From the NCBI GenBank assembly GCA_020634215.1, contig JACKCD010000049.1, forward strand, positions 1-47,503: DNA of 47,503 nucleotides, written 5' to 3'. The stretch comes from Ardenticatenaceae bacterium. GTDB lineage: Bacteria > Chloroflexota > Anaerolineae > Promineifilales > Promineifilaceae. Positions 25,679 through 35,363 of this stretch are shown one piece after another (the first letter of the stretch is position 1; every line of letters starts with the position of its first letter). The notes beneath the pieces were generated by a model that worked only from the letters and a program-made list of their open reading frames with translations, searched no databases and had not been told where the DNA came from. Made by a program: the position numbers and the translations under genes.

Positions 25679-25872
25679 TGGAAGCAGTTTTGATATTTAT
25701 CGCAGGAACAGCAGCAGGTAGTCTCATCGTAACATGGTTCGCCTGTGCCACAGCAAAGCTCCCTTTACCACGCCCTCCACAAAAAGGAGAAAATCCCTTT
25801 TTAAAAACCAACGGGCTTGGCCCGATTATAGGTGGCTCGCTTACAACAAGCTGGCATGTGGTCGCCTGTTGA
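25679..25872 (+). pseudogene. Broken copy of the membrane-anchored HhH protein gene
   Basis: MEAVLIFIAGTAAGSLIVTWF matches the start of the intact gene at 38277. An extra base near 25831 (GGTGGCTCGC against GCGGCTCGC) shifts the frame just before the helix-hairpin-helix motif, and the peptide ends after SWHVVAC. It is a non-functional duplicate unless the short anchor peptide alone is used. Confidence 0.75.
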
Positions 25873-25993
25873 AGTAGTTGAAAAAGTGGGCTGGCAGCTT
25901 TCAGGCCAACTTTCTCAGAGGGCTTTGGTCACAGCACATTTGCCTATTGGCTACAAGGTAGTCATGCTGTCGAGGACATAATTTCGGGTGTAA

Positions 25994-28900
25994 ATGCTCC
26001 CATCTTATGCCTCGCTTACACAAAACAAAAGTTACAGCGTGTTAGAAATAAAAAACAACTATCCACTCTTCCATACTCAACAAGACTTTTGGTTTTTACA
26101 CCAGAGTTCCCCCGAAAGTCCGGCTTATAACGGAGCCTTTACGGCACGTGTCGCTTTGCCTATTGCTATAGATAAGTTCCAACAAGCTTGGCAGATGCTT
26201 GCTAGCCGTCATGCGATTTTGCGAACGCGCTTTCCGTTGATCAATGGTCAACCCAGGCAAGTCATTGAGAACGATGGTGATTTTGTCCTTGATTTTGCGT
26301 TTGTCAAAAACGGCCGTTTTACAAACAAGACGCTGCTAGAAACCGTAACCAAACATCACGAAGCACCCTTTGATCTTGAAAATGGCCCTCTCTGGCGCAT
26401 CCGCCTGTTTGCAGTTGAAGACAACTTTGTCTTACTCTTCTCCTTCCATCACATCCTCATAGATTTTTGGTCAGTCATGGCACTGTTAACCGAATTTGGC
26501 GACTTTTACAGTGCGCTTGTTGCCAACCAACCAATCCCCCAGTTAGCATCAGCAACCCCCTTTACAGAGTACATGGCTTGGCACAGCGATATGTTGCAGA
26601 GCAAAGTTGGGGAAAGCCACCAAACCTATTGGCAGCAGCAGCTCGCCAAAGCAGCAAATGGAGCCAATTTGCTGCAACTACCCACAGACCGACCCTTGCC
26701 ACCCATACGCACCTTTAATGGAGACATATTGGCAACGTCTCTGCCAACCTATTTAGTAACCGCACTAAATCGCTTGGCTACCGAAGCTAAAGCAACCCTT
26801 TTTGCCACGCTACTGGCGGCATTTCAGCTGTTGCTCCACCGCTCCACCGCTCAAGAGGAGATCATTGTTGGGGTGCCAATGAGCGGGCGGCTGCGGGCGC
26901 AATTCGATCAAACCATCGGCTGTATCGCCAACCAAACCTTCATCCTCACGGAAATGGCTGGCAACCCTTCCTTCCGCAACCTATTAGCGCAAGTGCAGCA
27001 GAACTTCATGGCGGCCATGGTGCATCAAGAATACCCCTACCGGCTCATGACCCAAGCGTTGCCACAAAGCGGGGATCGCAGCCGCCCGCCGCTGGCCCAG
27101 GTCATTTTCAACATGCCGCTATCCGCCAAGATGAAGCAGTTTGCCCCTTTCTTTTTTCCCCAAGCAGGTGACAACGGGCAGACCGCTCCAGTTACCCTGG
27201 GCGAACTTACCCTACAGCCCTTTTTTATTAAGCAACAGGCCGGGCAATTTTTTCTCATGGTGGAGCTTTGGGGTGATGAGGACTATACCCTGCTCTGGCG
27301 TTACAACAGCGACATTTTTGACCAAGAAACCATTGAACGTCTAGCTGGCTGCTATCACACGCTGTTGGAAAGCATTCTGGCTGACCCTGATCAAGAAATC
27401 GGCCGTTTGCCACTACTCACAGCATCTGAACAGCACCAACTGTTAGAAACTTGGAACGCCACCGACCACCCAGTCCCCAGCGAAAAGTGCATCCACCACC
27501 TCTTTGAAGAACAAGTGGAACGCACCCCAAATGCCACAGCACTCGTCTCGCCACTGGAAGGAAAGTGCCTCTCTTACAGAGACCTGAATCACCGCGCCAA
27601 TCAATTAGCACACTATCTTCAGCGTATGGGTGTTGGTCCCGATGTGTTGGTCGGCATCTGTGTCGAGCGGTCGCTAGATATGATCATTGGGCTAATGGGT
27701 GTCCTCAAAGCCGGCGCAGCCTACGTTCCCATGGATCCTAACTACCCCACCGACCGACTCGGCTTTATGCTGGCAGATTCACAGGCACCCATCTTGCTCG
27801 CCCAAGAAAAATTTGTAACAGAACTACCCGACCATAACGCACAAGTCATTTGCCTAGATCGCGATTGGCAAACCATTGCCCAAGAACCAACCACAAACCC
27901 GGTAAGTACCGTCACCCCAAAAAATCTGGTCTACTGCATCTTCACCTCTGGCTCCACCGGCAAACCAAAGGGCGCACAGATTACCCACCAAAACTTTGTC
28001 AGTAATCTCTATGCCTATTTTGATGCCTATCAGGTTCATGATACCGTCACCAGCACCCTCCAAATGGCAAGCTTCTCTTTTGATATGTTTGGGGCGGATC
28101 TACAAAGGACATTGTGGCATGGCGCAAAGCTGGTTATTTGCCCCCAAGAGTGGCTATTGGATCCAGAAAAACTCTACCAATTAATGCGCCGCGAGGCTGT
28201 TGACTTCGCTCAATTTGTGCCGGCCGTCTTACGCACCCTCGTCAATTACCTAGAAAAAAGCGATCAGGACTTACGCTTCATGCGGATCTTAAACATCGGC
28301 GGCGATGTCTGGTATATGCACGAATACGAGCGTTTCAAACGCTTTTGTAGCCCCACCACACGCATTGTCAACTCCTATGGGGTCACAGAATGTACCATTG
28401 ATAGTTCCTACTTTGAACACACAAATCAACACCTGCCGCTAGAAGGCATTGTCCCCATTGGTCGCCCCTTTGCCAACACCCAACTCTACATCCTCGACCA
28501 ACACCACCAACCCCTCCCCATTGGTGTCGTCGGTGATCTATACATTGGCGGAGCCAATGTAGGGTTAGGTTATTTAAATCGTCCCGAACTAACGGCTGAA
28601 CGCTTCATCCCTAACCCGTGGTCAAAGAATGGGTCTGGCTATCTTTACAAAACAGGCGACCTAGCACGCTACTTGCCCGATGGCAACATTGACTTTTTGG
28701 GGCGTAGCGACCATCAAGTGAAAATTCGCGGCAATCGGGTCGAGCTAGGCGAGATCGAGACCGCACTCGGCAAACACCCAGATGTGCGTGAAGCGGTCAT
28801 CATGGCCCAAGATCACGGAACAGGCAAACGGCTCGTTGCCTATGTCGTAGGGCAAACAACCCAGATAGAAGTAAGCACACTGCGAACGTGGCTGGAAGAT

Positions 28901-30592
28901 CAACTGCCAGACTACATGATACCAACCGCATTTATCCACCTCGATGCCCTGCCCCTAACCCCCAACGGCAAAGTCAATCGCGGCAACTTACCCCTCCCCG
29001 ACAGTGACCATCTGGTGCGCTCCACACCCTACGCAGCCCCCGTGACCGCACAAGAGCAAATGCTGGCCGAGATTTGGCAAGCTGTGTTGCAAGTCGAAAA
29101 AATCGGCCGGCACGACAATTTTTTTGAAGTGGGTGGCGATTCAATTCTAGCCATTCAAATCATTAGCCGAGCGCGGCCGGCTGGGCTGCACTTCACGGTG
29201 CGCCATCTCTTTCAGGCGCGTACCATTGCCCAACTGGTCTTGCTCGCCACCTTCGTTGAGCAAAATGCCCCAGTCCAACCAACCACATCGGCAACTTGTT
29301 ATCCGCTTGCACCAATGCAGGCTGAAATGATGGCACATCTTCAGGCAAACCCAGACTCTAACGCTTACTGGCTCCAATTTAGCTGTCAGTTGCAAGGGGC
29401 GCTTGAGGTTGATGCCTTCAAAGCAGCCTGGCAACAGGTCGTTGCCCGCCATCCCGCGCTACGCACAACCTTTGCACGCACCAATGAAGGCATCCAGCAA
29501 GTTGTCAGCCCAACCCGCGTCTTGCCCTGGTACGAAGCAGATTGGCAAGCATTATCCGCAGACGAGCAAATAACAGCCCTTGCCACGTTCCTGGAGGAAG
29601 ATATGCAGCGCATATCTCCCTTTGACCAAACCGCTTTGGTGCGCTGTGGGCTAATGCGCTGTGCCGCTGACCGCCACACCTTTGTCATCAGCCACCACCA
29701 TCTGCTAACAGATGGCTGGAGTTTTTCCATCTTGTTGCAAGAAGCTATCTCCTTGTACCATGCGGCACTGCGCGAAGAGTCAGCACCGTTGGCCGAGCCA
29801 CGTCCCTACCATGCCTATATTGATTGGTTACAACAACAGGATTTGCGCCAAGCCGAACAGTTCTGGCAGGAAACATTGCAAGGTCGCCATACGCCAACCC
29901 CTTTGCCACCAGCAGCACAAGCGGTAAGTGCAAAACGATACAGTAGCCAAAGCTGTGATCTCTCTGCTGAATTGAGCAGCCAACTGCAAAAATTTGCTCG
30001 CCACAACAATCTGACGCTGAACAGCCTTGTGCAGGGGAGCATGGCCTTGCTGTTAAGCCACCTTAGCGGTGAGCAGGATGTGGTTTATGGCGTGACCTTT
30101 GCCGGCCGTCCCCCCGAACTGCCAGCGGTTGACGCGATAATGGGGTTGCTGATTCACAACCTGCCGCTACGAGTGAAAATTGCCGAAGCGCAACCGCTCC
30201 TATCTTGGTTAACAGGTTTGCTGCAAAAGCAAGTGGATATTGAACCTTACATTTACACACCCCTACAGATGATTCAGCAATGGTGCCATCACCCACAGCC
30301 CCTTTTTCACTATACGCTTCGCTTCCAAAATTTCCCAATGGATGAGGTATTGCGCCGCAGTTGGGGCGGAGATTTGAACATCTATAACGCGGCGATGGTT
30401 GATTGGTGGCACTATCCGCTCAACATGGTGGTAACACCAGGGACACGACTCAATCTCACCGTTTCATACGATACACACGCTGTCAATGCCCAGACTGTTC
30501 AGCGTCTGCTGGCTGGATTTGAGCAACTGCTAACGAGCTTTGTCGAGAAACCGTATGCTAGCTTGTCTGAGCATTTGGCGGTTCTTGTTTGA
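25994..30592 (+). CDS. Non-ribosomal peptide synthetase, C-A-T-C (set 1)
   Basis: 1532 residues. The first condensation domain (about 22-470) has FSFHHILIDFWS (active His near 152). The adenylation domain (about 490-1000) has FTSGSTGKPKG (A3), IVNSYGVTECT (A5), YKTGDLARYLPDG (A7) and PNGKVNR (A10 Lys). The carrier domain has FFEVGGDSIL (phosphopantetheine Ser near 1048). The second condensation domain (about 1090-1530) has ISHHHLLTDGWS. No thioesterase, reductase or epimerase is present, and the terminal C domain must pass its product to another protein or act on a free acceptor. A hand-aligned specificity code starts D-M and has S-I-D near the end; I cannot assign an amino acid. Start 25994 lacks a good ribosome site. 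Sulfotransferase and ATPase genes follow within 13 nt each. Confidence 0.93.
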   Translation: MLPSYASLTQNKSYSVLEIKNNYPLFHTQQDFWFLHQSSPESPAYNGAFTARVALPIAIDKFQQAWQMLASRHAILRTRFPLINGQPRQVIENDGDFVLDFAFVKNGRFTNKTLLETVTKHHEAPFDLENGPLWRIRLFAVEDNFVLLFSFHHILIDFWSVMALLTEFGDFYSALVANQPIPQLASATPFTEYMAWHSDMLQSKVGESHQTYWQQQLAKAANGANLLQLPTDRPLPPIRTFNGDILATSLPTYLVTALNRLATEAKATLFATLLAAFQLLLHRSTAQEEIIVGVPMSGRLRAQFDQTIGCIANQTFILTEMAGNPSFRNLLAQVQQNFMAAMVHQEYPYRLMTQALPQSGDRSRPPLAQVIFNMPLSAKMKQFAPFFFPQAGDNGQTAPVTLGELTLQPFFIKQQAGQFFLMVELWGDEDYTLLWRYNSDIFDQETIERLAGCYHTLLESILADPDQEIGRLPLLTASEQHQLLETWNATDHPVPSEKCIHHLFEEQVERTPNATALVSPLEGKCLSYRDLNHRANQLAHYLQRMGVGPDVLVGICVERSLDMIIGLMGVLKAGAAYVPMDPNYPTDRLGFMLADSQAPILLAQEKFVTELPDHNAQVICLDRDWQTIAQEPTTNPVSTVTPKNLVYCIFTSGSTGKPKGAQITHQNFVSNLYAYFDAYQVHDTVTSTLQMASFSFDMFGADLQRTLWHGAKLVICPQEWLLDPEKLYQLMRREAVDFAQFVPAVLRTLVNYLEKSDQDLRFMRILNIGGDVWYMHEYERFKRFCSPTTRIVNSYGVTECTIDSSYFEHTNQHLPLEGIVPIGRPFANTQLYILDQHHQPLPIGVVGDLYIGGANVGLGYLNRPELTAERFIPNPWSKNGSGYLYKTGDLARYLPDGNIDFLGRSDHQVKIRGNRVELGEIETALGKHPDVREAVIMAQDHGTGKRLVAYVVGQTTQIEVSTLRTWLEDQLPDYMIPTAFIHLDALPLTPNGKVNRGNLPLPDSDHLVRSTPYAAPVTAQEQMLAEIWQAVLQVEKIGRHDNFFEVGGDSILAIQIISRARPAGLHFTVRHLFQARTIAQLVLLATFVEQNAPVQPTTSATCYPLAPMQAEMMAHLQANPDSNAYWLQFSCQLQGALEVDAFKAAWQQVVARHPALRTTFARTNEGIQQVVSPTRVLPWYEADWQALSADEQITALATFLEEDMQRISPFDQTALVRCGLMRCAADRHTFVISHHHLLTDGWSFSILLQEAISLYHAALREESAPLAEPRPYHAYIDWLQQQDLRQAEQFWQETLQGRHTPTPLPPAAQAVSAKRYSSQSCDLSAELSSQLQKFARHNNLTLNSLVQGSMALLLSHLSGEQDVVYGVTFAGRPPELPAVDAIMGLLIHNLPLRVKIAEAQPLLSWLTGLLQKQVDIEPYIYTPLQMIQQWCHHPQPLFHYTLRFQNFPMDEVLRRSWGGDLNIYNAAMVDWWHYPLNMVVTPGTRLNLTVSYDTHAVNAQTVQRLLAGFEQLLTSFVEKPYASLSEHLAVLV

Positions 30593-30604
30593 ACAGGAGA
30601 AGTT

Positions 30605-31474
30605 ATGGCTGATTTAATGCCAGCGTTAATCACCGGCTCCGATGGCAACATCTACAAGCTGCCCCCCTTTATGACTCAGGCGCACATTGATTTACTGAGC
30701 AATGAGTTTGTGATAAGGGATAACGATCTTTTTATTACAACCTATCTCAAAGCAGGGACAACATGGATGCAGCAGATCGTGCAACTATTGCTGAACGGTG
30801 GCGAGCAAGGCGACGTGCATCTTAGTGAGGCCATTCCGTGGATTGAAGGGTTGTTTGCTGGCATGTATGGTGGCACGGCACGCTTATTTGCCGCTGAGTT
30901 GCCTAGACGCGCCTTCCATACCCATCTGCCCTATCGTTTGCTGCCTATGGCTGCTCATGCCAAATATATCTATGTTGCTCGCAATCCAAAAGATGTGGCG
31001 GTCTCTTACTTTCACTTTGCCACCAATTTTATGGACATTTCTTACGATGGTTCGTGGGATGAATTTTTCGAGGCGTATGTGCAAGGTGAAGTCTATTTTG
31101 GCAGCGTTTTCGACCACATGCGGGAATGGTGGCAAGCAAGTCAACAGGCTGACAACATCCTCTTTGTGACCTACGAAGAGATGAAGCGGTCATTGGCAAA
31201 TGTTGTGGCAAAGGTGGCTAACTTTGTGGGTACTTCGTATGATAATGATTTTCTGGCACATGTTGTGGCACAAAGTTCCTTTATGGCAATGGCAAAAAAC
31301 CCTTTAGCAAATGGCTCTTGGCTGCAACAGCGGGCAAACTCTCCTGGTCATCTCCGGAAAGGGGTTGTGGGGGATTGGCAGACACATTTTACAGTGACCC
31401 AAAAGGCACGGTTAGAGGAAGTCCAGCAACAAGCGTGGTGTGACACAGAACTGCTTTCGCTGTTGGAGGAATAG
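30605..31474 (+). CDS. PAPS-dependent sulfotransferase (SULT type)
   Basis: 289 residues from ATG 30605 with AGGAGAAG upstream. TTYLKAGTTWMQQI is the 5'-phosphosulfate loop, YIYVARNPKDVAVSYFHF is the 3'-phosphate motif, and RKGVVGDWQTHFT is the C-terminal PAPS-binding loop of the cytosolic aryl/alcohol sulfotransferase family. The catalytic His is probably in AFHTHLPY. The family transfers sulfate to phenols, alcohols or amines. Its place 12 nt after the NRPS suggests sulfation of the peptide product. It belongs to a different family from the sulfotransferase at 43059. Confidence 0.9.
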   Translation: MADLMPALITGSDGNIYKLPPFMTQAHIDLLSNEFVIRDNDLFITTYLKAGTTWMQQIVQLLLNGGEQGDVHLSEAIPWIEGLFAGMYGGTARLFAAELPRRAFHTHLPYRLLPMAAHAKYIYVARNPKDVAVSYFHFATNFMDISYDGSWDEFFEAYVQGEVYFGSVFDHMREWWQASQQADNILFVTYEEMKRSLANVVAKVANFVGTSYDNDFLAHVVAQSSFMAMAKNPLANGSWLQQRANSPGHLRKGVVGDWQTHFTVTQKARLEEVQQQAWCDTELLSLLEE

Positions 31475-31486
31475 GAAATATAGCAA

Positions 31487-33532
31487 ATGGCTTTGGTAAA
31501 TAGTTTATCTACTTTCAACGATAGGTTGCCCCAGATCCGTCGGATGCCTGGCAGACGCAAAGCGTCGTTGATAGCGCAATTACAGGCATCAAGTTCGGCT
31601 GCCATAGTGGCGGCTAAGCGTGACACCAATATGGATGTCCAAATTCAGCAAAAGCGTGCCGCGCAGATGAAGAAGTTGTTAACGGTTTCTTCGGCATCGT
31701 TGGGGATCAGCTTGCTGGGGGTACCTATGCTTAGTCCTTTAGGTCTTCTCAGTACGGCCGGCTTTCTTTATGGGGCAACCCCGGTCTTTATGAGTGCCTA
31801 TAAGGCACTGCAAGCGGAGAAAAAGCCGAATGTAGATGTTTTGATTGCCATTATGTCTGCTGCTTGTGTAACACAGGGTTATCTTGTGGCCGGTAATTTG
31901 GCGGTTGTGTTTAATGCGCTGCGGCTGCTGCTGCTGAACAAAGTCAATGGTGATACCCAAAAGAGCCTTTTTGATGTCTATCAGCTCCAGCCGCGCAAAG
32001 TGTGGCTTCTGGTTGATGAGGTTGCGATTGAAGTACCCTTTGAACAGGTGCAGGTGAATGACATTGTGGTGGTTGGTGCAGGCGAAATGATTCCGGTTGA
32101 TGGCACGATCATTCAGGGGATTGCTTCAATTGATCAACATATTCTCACGGGAGAGTCGCAGCCGGTGGAAAAGGAGAAAGATGCTAAGGTCTTTGCTTCG
32201 ACGGTGGTGTTGATGGGGTCTATCCATGTGCGGGTGGAGCAGACTGGGATGGAAACGGCCGTTGCCCGTATTGCCGAAACCCTCAACCAAGCCCGCAACT
32301 TCAAATCCGCCTTACAACTGCGTGCCGAAGCCTTTGCCGACCGCACCATTATTCCCACCCTAGCAGTGAGTGCGCTTAGTGTCCCCCTAATTGGGCCGAT
32401 GGGTGCCTTGGTCATCCTAAACGCCCACTTTGGCTATCGGCTCTCTGTCATCGGAGCCGTCAGCATCCTCAACTATTTAAGTTTGGCTGGCAAACAAGGT
32501 GTGCTTATCAAAGATGGTCACGCTCTGGATGCCCTGCGCGAAGTTGACACGATTGTTTTTGACAAGACAGGGACATTGACCCAAGAGCAGCCCCATATTG
32601 ATCGGATTCATTGCTGTGATGGCTATTCTAACAATGAAGTATTGCGCCTTGCAGCAGCAGCCGAATTCCGCCAAACGCATCCCATTGCCCGCGCCATTTT
32701 AGAAGAAGCACAACGCCGCGAGATAGCTATTCCTCATATTGACGAAGCAGATTACAAAGTAGGTTTTGGTCTGAAGGTGATGCAGGATGGGCAACTATTA
32801 CGGGTTGGCAGCCGTCGTTTCATGGAAATGGAAGGGGTGATGATTCCCGAGAGAATTAACTGGGTACAGGAGATGTGCCACTACCAGGGACATTCACTTA
32901 TTTTGGTTGCCATTAATGAGCAGGTGATTGGTGCCTTGGAAATTCACGCCACCGTGCGCCCAGAAGCCCCTGAGATACTTGCCGAGTTGCGTCAGCGTAA
33001 CATTGAGAACTTTTATATCATCTCTGGTGACCACAAAGCACCAACAGAAAAACTAGCCTCAGATCTAGGGATTGAGCATTACTTTGCGGAGACATTGCCC
33101 CAGCAAAAGGCAGCAATTATTGAACAACTGCAGGCCGAGGGAAAAACGGTTTGTTATATTGGGGATGGCATTAATGATGCGGTTGCGCTGCAAAAAGCTC
33201 ACGTTTCTGTTTCATTGCGTGGTGCCTCAACCATTGCCACAGACACAGCGCAAATCGTTCTTATGGATGAGAGTCTGCGCCATCTTGTGACGCTTTTTGA
33301 GCTTGGCGATGATTTTACAGAGAACATGAAGGTTAATTTTGCAGCCATTGTTGTGCCAAGTTTATTAGGAATTGGGGGGGCTTTTTTCCTCCAATTCGGG
33401 CTTGTGCAATCAATTGTCTTGAACCAGTTGGGGTTTGCAGCGGGTGTGGGCAATGCGATGTTGCCCTTTGTGCGCCAAAAACGGCTTGTTGAGGAGACGC
33501 TGCCCAATGATGAGGGTGTACCAGCACCATAG
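31487..33532 (+). CDS. P-type ATPase of the P1B fold lacking a CPx motif
   Basis: 681 residues with few N-terminal membrane spans and no heavy-metal-associated domain. ATPase motifs are complete: ILTGESQPVEKE (about 220), VFDKTGTLTQE (phosphorylated Asp near 357), QTHPIARAI (HP motif near 398) and GDGINDAVAL (about 558). In P1B metal pumps a CPC/CPx sequence stands in the helix before the DKTGT domain. Here the matching segment reads SVIGAVSILNYLSLAGKQG with no Cys-Pro. The ion is therefore unclear, and the protein may have another role in the cluster, such as export linked to the NRPS product. GGAGGA lies upstream across the stop of the sulfotransferase gene. Confidence 0.85.
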   Translation: MALVNSLSTFNDRLPQIRRMPGRRKASLIAQLQASSSAAIVAAKRDTNMDVQIQQKRAAQMKKLLTVSSASLGISLLGVPMLSPLGLLSTAGFLYGATPVFMSAYKALQAEKKPNVDVLIAIMSAACVTQGYLVAGNLAVVFNALRLLLLNKVNGDTQKSLFDVYQLQPRKVWLLVDEVAIEVPFEQVQVNDIVVVGAGEMIPVDGTIIQGIASIDQHILTGESQPVEKEKDAKVFASTVVLMGSIHVRVEQTGMETAVARIAETLNQARNFKSALQLRAEAFADRTIIPTLAVSALSVPLIGPMGALVILNAHFGYRLSVIGAVSILNYLSLAGKQGVLIKDGHALDALREVDTIVFDKTGTLTQEQPHIDRIHCCDGYSNNEVLRLAAAAEFRQTHPIARAILEEAQRREIAIPHIDEADYKVGFGLKVMQDGQLLRVGSRRFMEMEGVMIPERINWVQEMCHYQGHSLILVAINEQVIGALEIHATVRPEAPEILAELRQRNIENFYIISGDHKAPTEKLASDLGIEHYFAETLPQQKAAIIEQLQAEGKTVCYIGDGINDAVALQKAHVSVSLRGASTIATDTAQIVLMDESLRHLVTLFELGDDFTENMKVNFAAIVVPSLLGIGGAFFLQFGLVQSIVLNQLGFAAGVGNAMLPFVRQKRLVEETLPNDEGVPAP

Positions 33533-33768
33533 CTTATTCCAGCATAAATTATGCCCAGAAAAGGAATGATCCTCACGGCTTTCACCGCTTCTAAATAATA
33601 CTTTAGCTCCATTTGCGCTTATCGAGGCATGGTATACATGACATTTGTCTACTCAGAAGATGACGGATTGTAGGAGGAAAACGGCCGTTTTTCCCGTATC
33701 CTATCTTCAGGCGTAAAAGTCTTTGGGTTGGCTCGCCATATTGGCGGGGTCAGCAAGGATGCAATCTC

Positions 33769-35127
33769 ATGAAAACGATGACTGTTGGTAAGTGGCTAGG
33801 TCTGACTGGCCTGCTGCTGGGGCTGCTTGTTGCTGTGCCATCGGTAGCTGCGCTCCAGGCCATTAGCCAGCAAGAAGTAATCATCGGTGCCAATGAGGTC
33901 ATTGAAGATGATCTTATTGTTGGAGCAGATACCTTTGTTTTAGATGGCACAGTTAAAGGCGACCTCATCGTTGGTGGCACCAACATCACCATCAACGGCA
34001 CCGTCGAAGGGGACTTGATGGCTGCGGGACAGAGCATTGTGGTTAACGGCCGTGTGCTTGACGACATTCGCATTGCCGGAGCCACCCTGACGCTGGGTTC
34101 AGCCGCCCAAGTCACCGACGACATGATTGCCTTGGGCTACAGCTTTGAAACCAAGCCCGAAAGCAAGGTCGGTGGCAACCTCTACTTTGCTGGGGCGCAA
34201 AGCCGTTTGGCGGGCAACGTGGCGCACGATGTTTGGGTCGAAGCTGGTGGTTTGGAGCTGTTGGGCAGCGTTGGTGGCAACGTAGATGCTACCGTTGACA
34301 CCGCTGAAGCCGCCCCCACCTTTCCACCGTTTGCTTTCACCCCCAACATGCCAGACGTTCCCACCTTCACTTGGGGTCTGACCATTGGCGAACAGGCAAA
34401 CATTGCCGGTGATTTGAACTACCACAGCCCCACCACCTTCAACGTGCCGATGGGCACGGTGATTGGCAATGTGACCAATGAAATTGTGGCCGCCAGTAGT
34501 GACACCCCTGCCACCGTCGCACCGGCCGTTCTTAGCGGGGCTTGGTTCCTGGCCGAGCTACAACGTTTTGCTGGGCTGCTGGTGGTCGGCTTGCTGCTTG
34601 TCTGGCTGCTGCCAGCCTGCATGGCCGCCGTCAATGAGCCTTTGCGGCAGCGGACGTGGGGCAGCCTCGGTTGGGGCATTGTCACCATTCCCGCCTTTGG
34701 GCTTCTGATTCTGGTCACGCTGTTTGTCATGATCGCCCTGGCCGCATTGCTGGGTGCGCTGACGCTGGGCGGGCTATCGGCCACCGTGGTGTTTATTGGG
34801 CTGCTGTTGCTCTTCGCCTTCACCCTCTTCTTTGTGCTGTCCGTGGTCTACTTTGCCAAGATCATGGTGAGCATGGTGGTGGGCGAATGGCTGCTGGCGC
34901 GGTTCTACCCCACGGCAGCGCAGAATCGCTTCTGGCCGCTGGTTACAGGGTTGGTGCTGTTTGTGGTGTTAACGGCCGTTCCGTATCTCGGCGGCTGGGT
35001 TAGCTTCATCGCCACCCTCTTTGGTCTGGGTGCGCTGGTCATCAGCGGCGCAATGTGGCTGCAACAGCGGCAGCCCACGCCCAAGATGGCAACGCCACCA
35101 GCCAAGCCAGCTATTCAACCTGCTTAA
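33769..35127 (+). CDS. Exported polymer-forming (bactofilin-like) membrane protein
   Basis: 452 residues with a signal peptide (WLGLTGLLLGLLVAVPSVAAL). Residues about 35-150 are short beta repeats (VIEDDLIVGADTF, TVKGDLIVGG, TVEGDLMAAGQSIVVNGRV), the bactofilin-type right-handed beta-helix. A proline-rich linker follows, then a second beta stretch (GEQANIAGDLNYHS). At least four membrane helices lie in the C-terminal half (LLVVGLLLVWLLPA, FGLLILVTLFVMIALAALLGA, VVFIGLLLLFAFTLFFVLSVVYF, YLGGWVSFIATLFGLGALVI). A surface-scaffold or envelope role is likely but untested. One AACGGCCGTT lies inside and the codon use is backbone-like. Confidence 0.8.
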   Translation: MKTMTVGKWLGLTGLLLGLLVAVPSVAALQAISQQEVIIGANEVIEDDLIVGADTFVLDGTVKGDLIVGGTNITINGTVEGDLMAAGQSIVVNGRVLDDIRIAGATLTLGSAAQVTDDMIALGYSFETKPESKVGGNLYFAGAQSRLAGNVAHDVWVEAGGLELLGSVGGNVDATVDTAEAAPTFPPFAFTPNMPDVPTFTWGLTIGEQANIAGDLNYHSPTTFNVPMGTVIGNVTNEIVAASSDTPATVAPAVLSGAWFLAELQRFAGLLVVGLLLVWLLPACMAAVNEPLRQRTWGSLGWGIVTIPAFGLLILVTLFVMIALAALLGALTLGGLSATVVFIGLLLLFAFTLFFVLSVVYFAKIMVSMVVGEWLLARFYPTAAQNRFWPLVTGLVLFVVLTAVPYLGGWVSFIATLFGLGALVISGAMWLQQRQPTPKMATPPAKPAIQPA

Positions 35128-35221
35128 CCGCTGGCTGGGAAACCAGTTAGCTGTTTAGAGGAGCATCATCTTTTTGTTTGTGGGAGATGGTGTTCTGGTT
35201 TCACCTCCTCATTCTCTCAGG

Positions 35222-35260
35222 AACGGCCGTTTATCGTGACTAAAGCGATAAACGGCCGTT
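35222..35260. terminator. Hairpin of two AACGGCCGTT palindromes after the polymer-forming gene
   Basis: Arms AACGGCCGTTTATCG (35222-35236) and CGATAAACGGCCGTT (35246-35260) pair exactly with a 9-nt loop, followed by TCTCTTCTTT. The position 95 nt after the stop codon fits a terminator. The arrangement mirrors the hairpin at 863-895. Confidence 0.65.
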
Positions 35261-35363
35261 TCTCTTCTTTATCACCTGCCAAACTACCCCAAAAACGCTA
35301 AAATCCTTTAAACTTTAGGCAACTATCTTATCATCTCAACGTTTGTAAAGGATTGACACAAAG

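Larger units (their letters stand above)
25411..25872 (+). repeat. Degenerate copy A of the regulator cassette found at 37375-38451
   Basis: Positions 25411-25444 match 37375-37407, and 25445-25854 match 38043-38451, in the same orientation. The 635 nt between these parts in the intact copy, holding the 88-aa gene body and most of the SARP-like gene, are deleted here. The junction fuses the ATG of the former to the last 22 codons of the latter (25442-25510, ending RRQQAGESG). The copy directly precedes the NRPS set 1 genes. Confidence 0.85.

Noticed and set aside
25871..25993. Possible coding sequence just upstream of the NRPS (segment reading AHLPIGYKVVML)
   Set aside because: The frame is short, has no start, and no family could be recognised; it was not strong enough to list.
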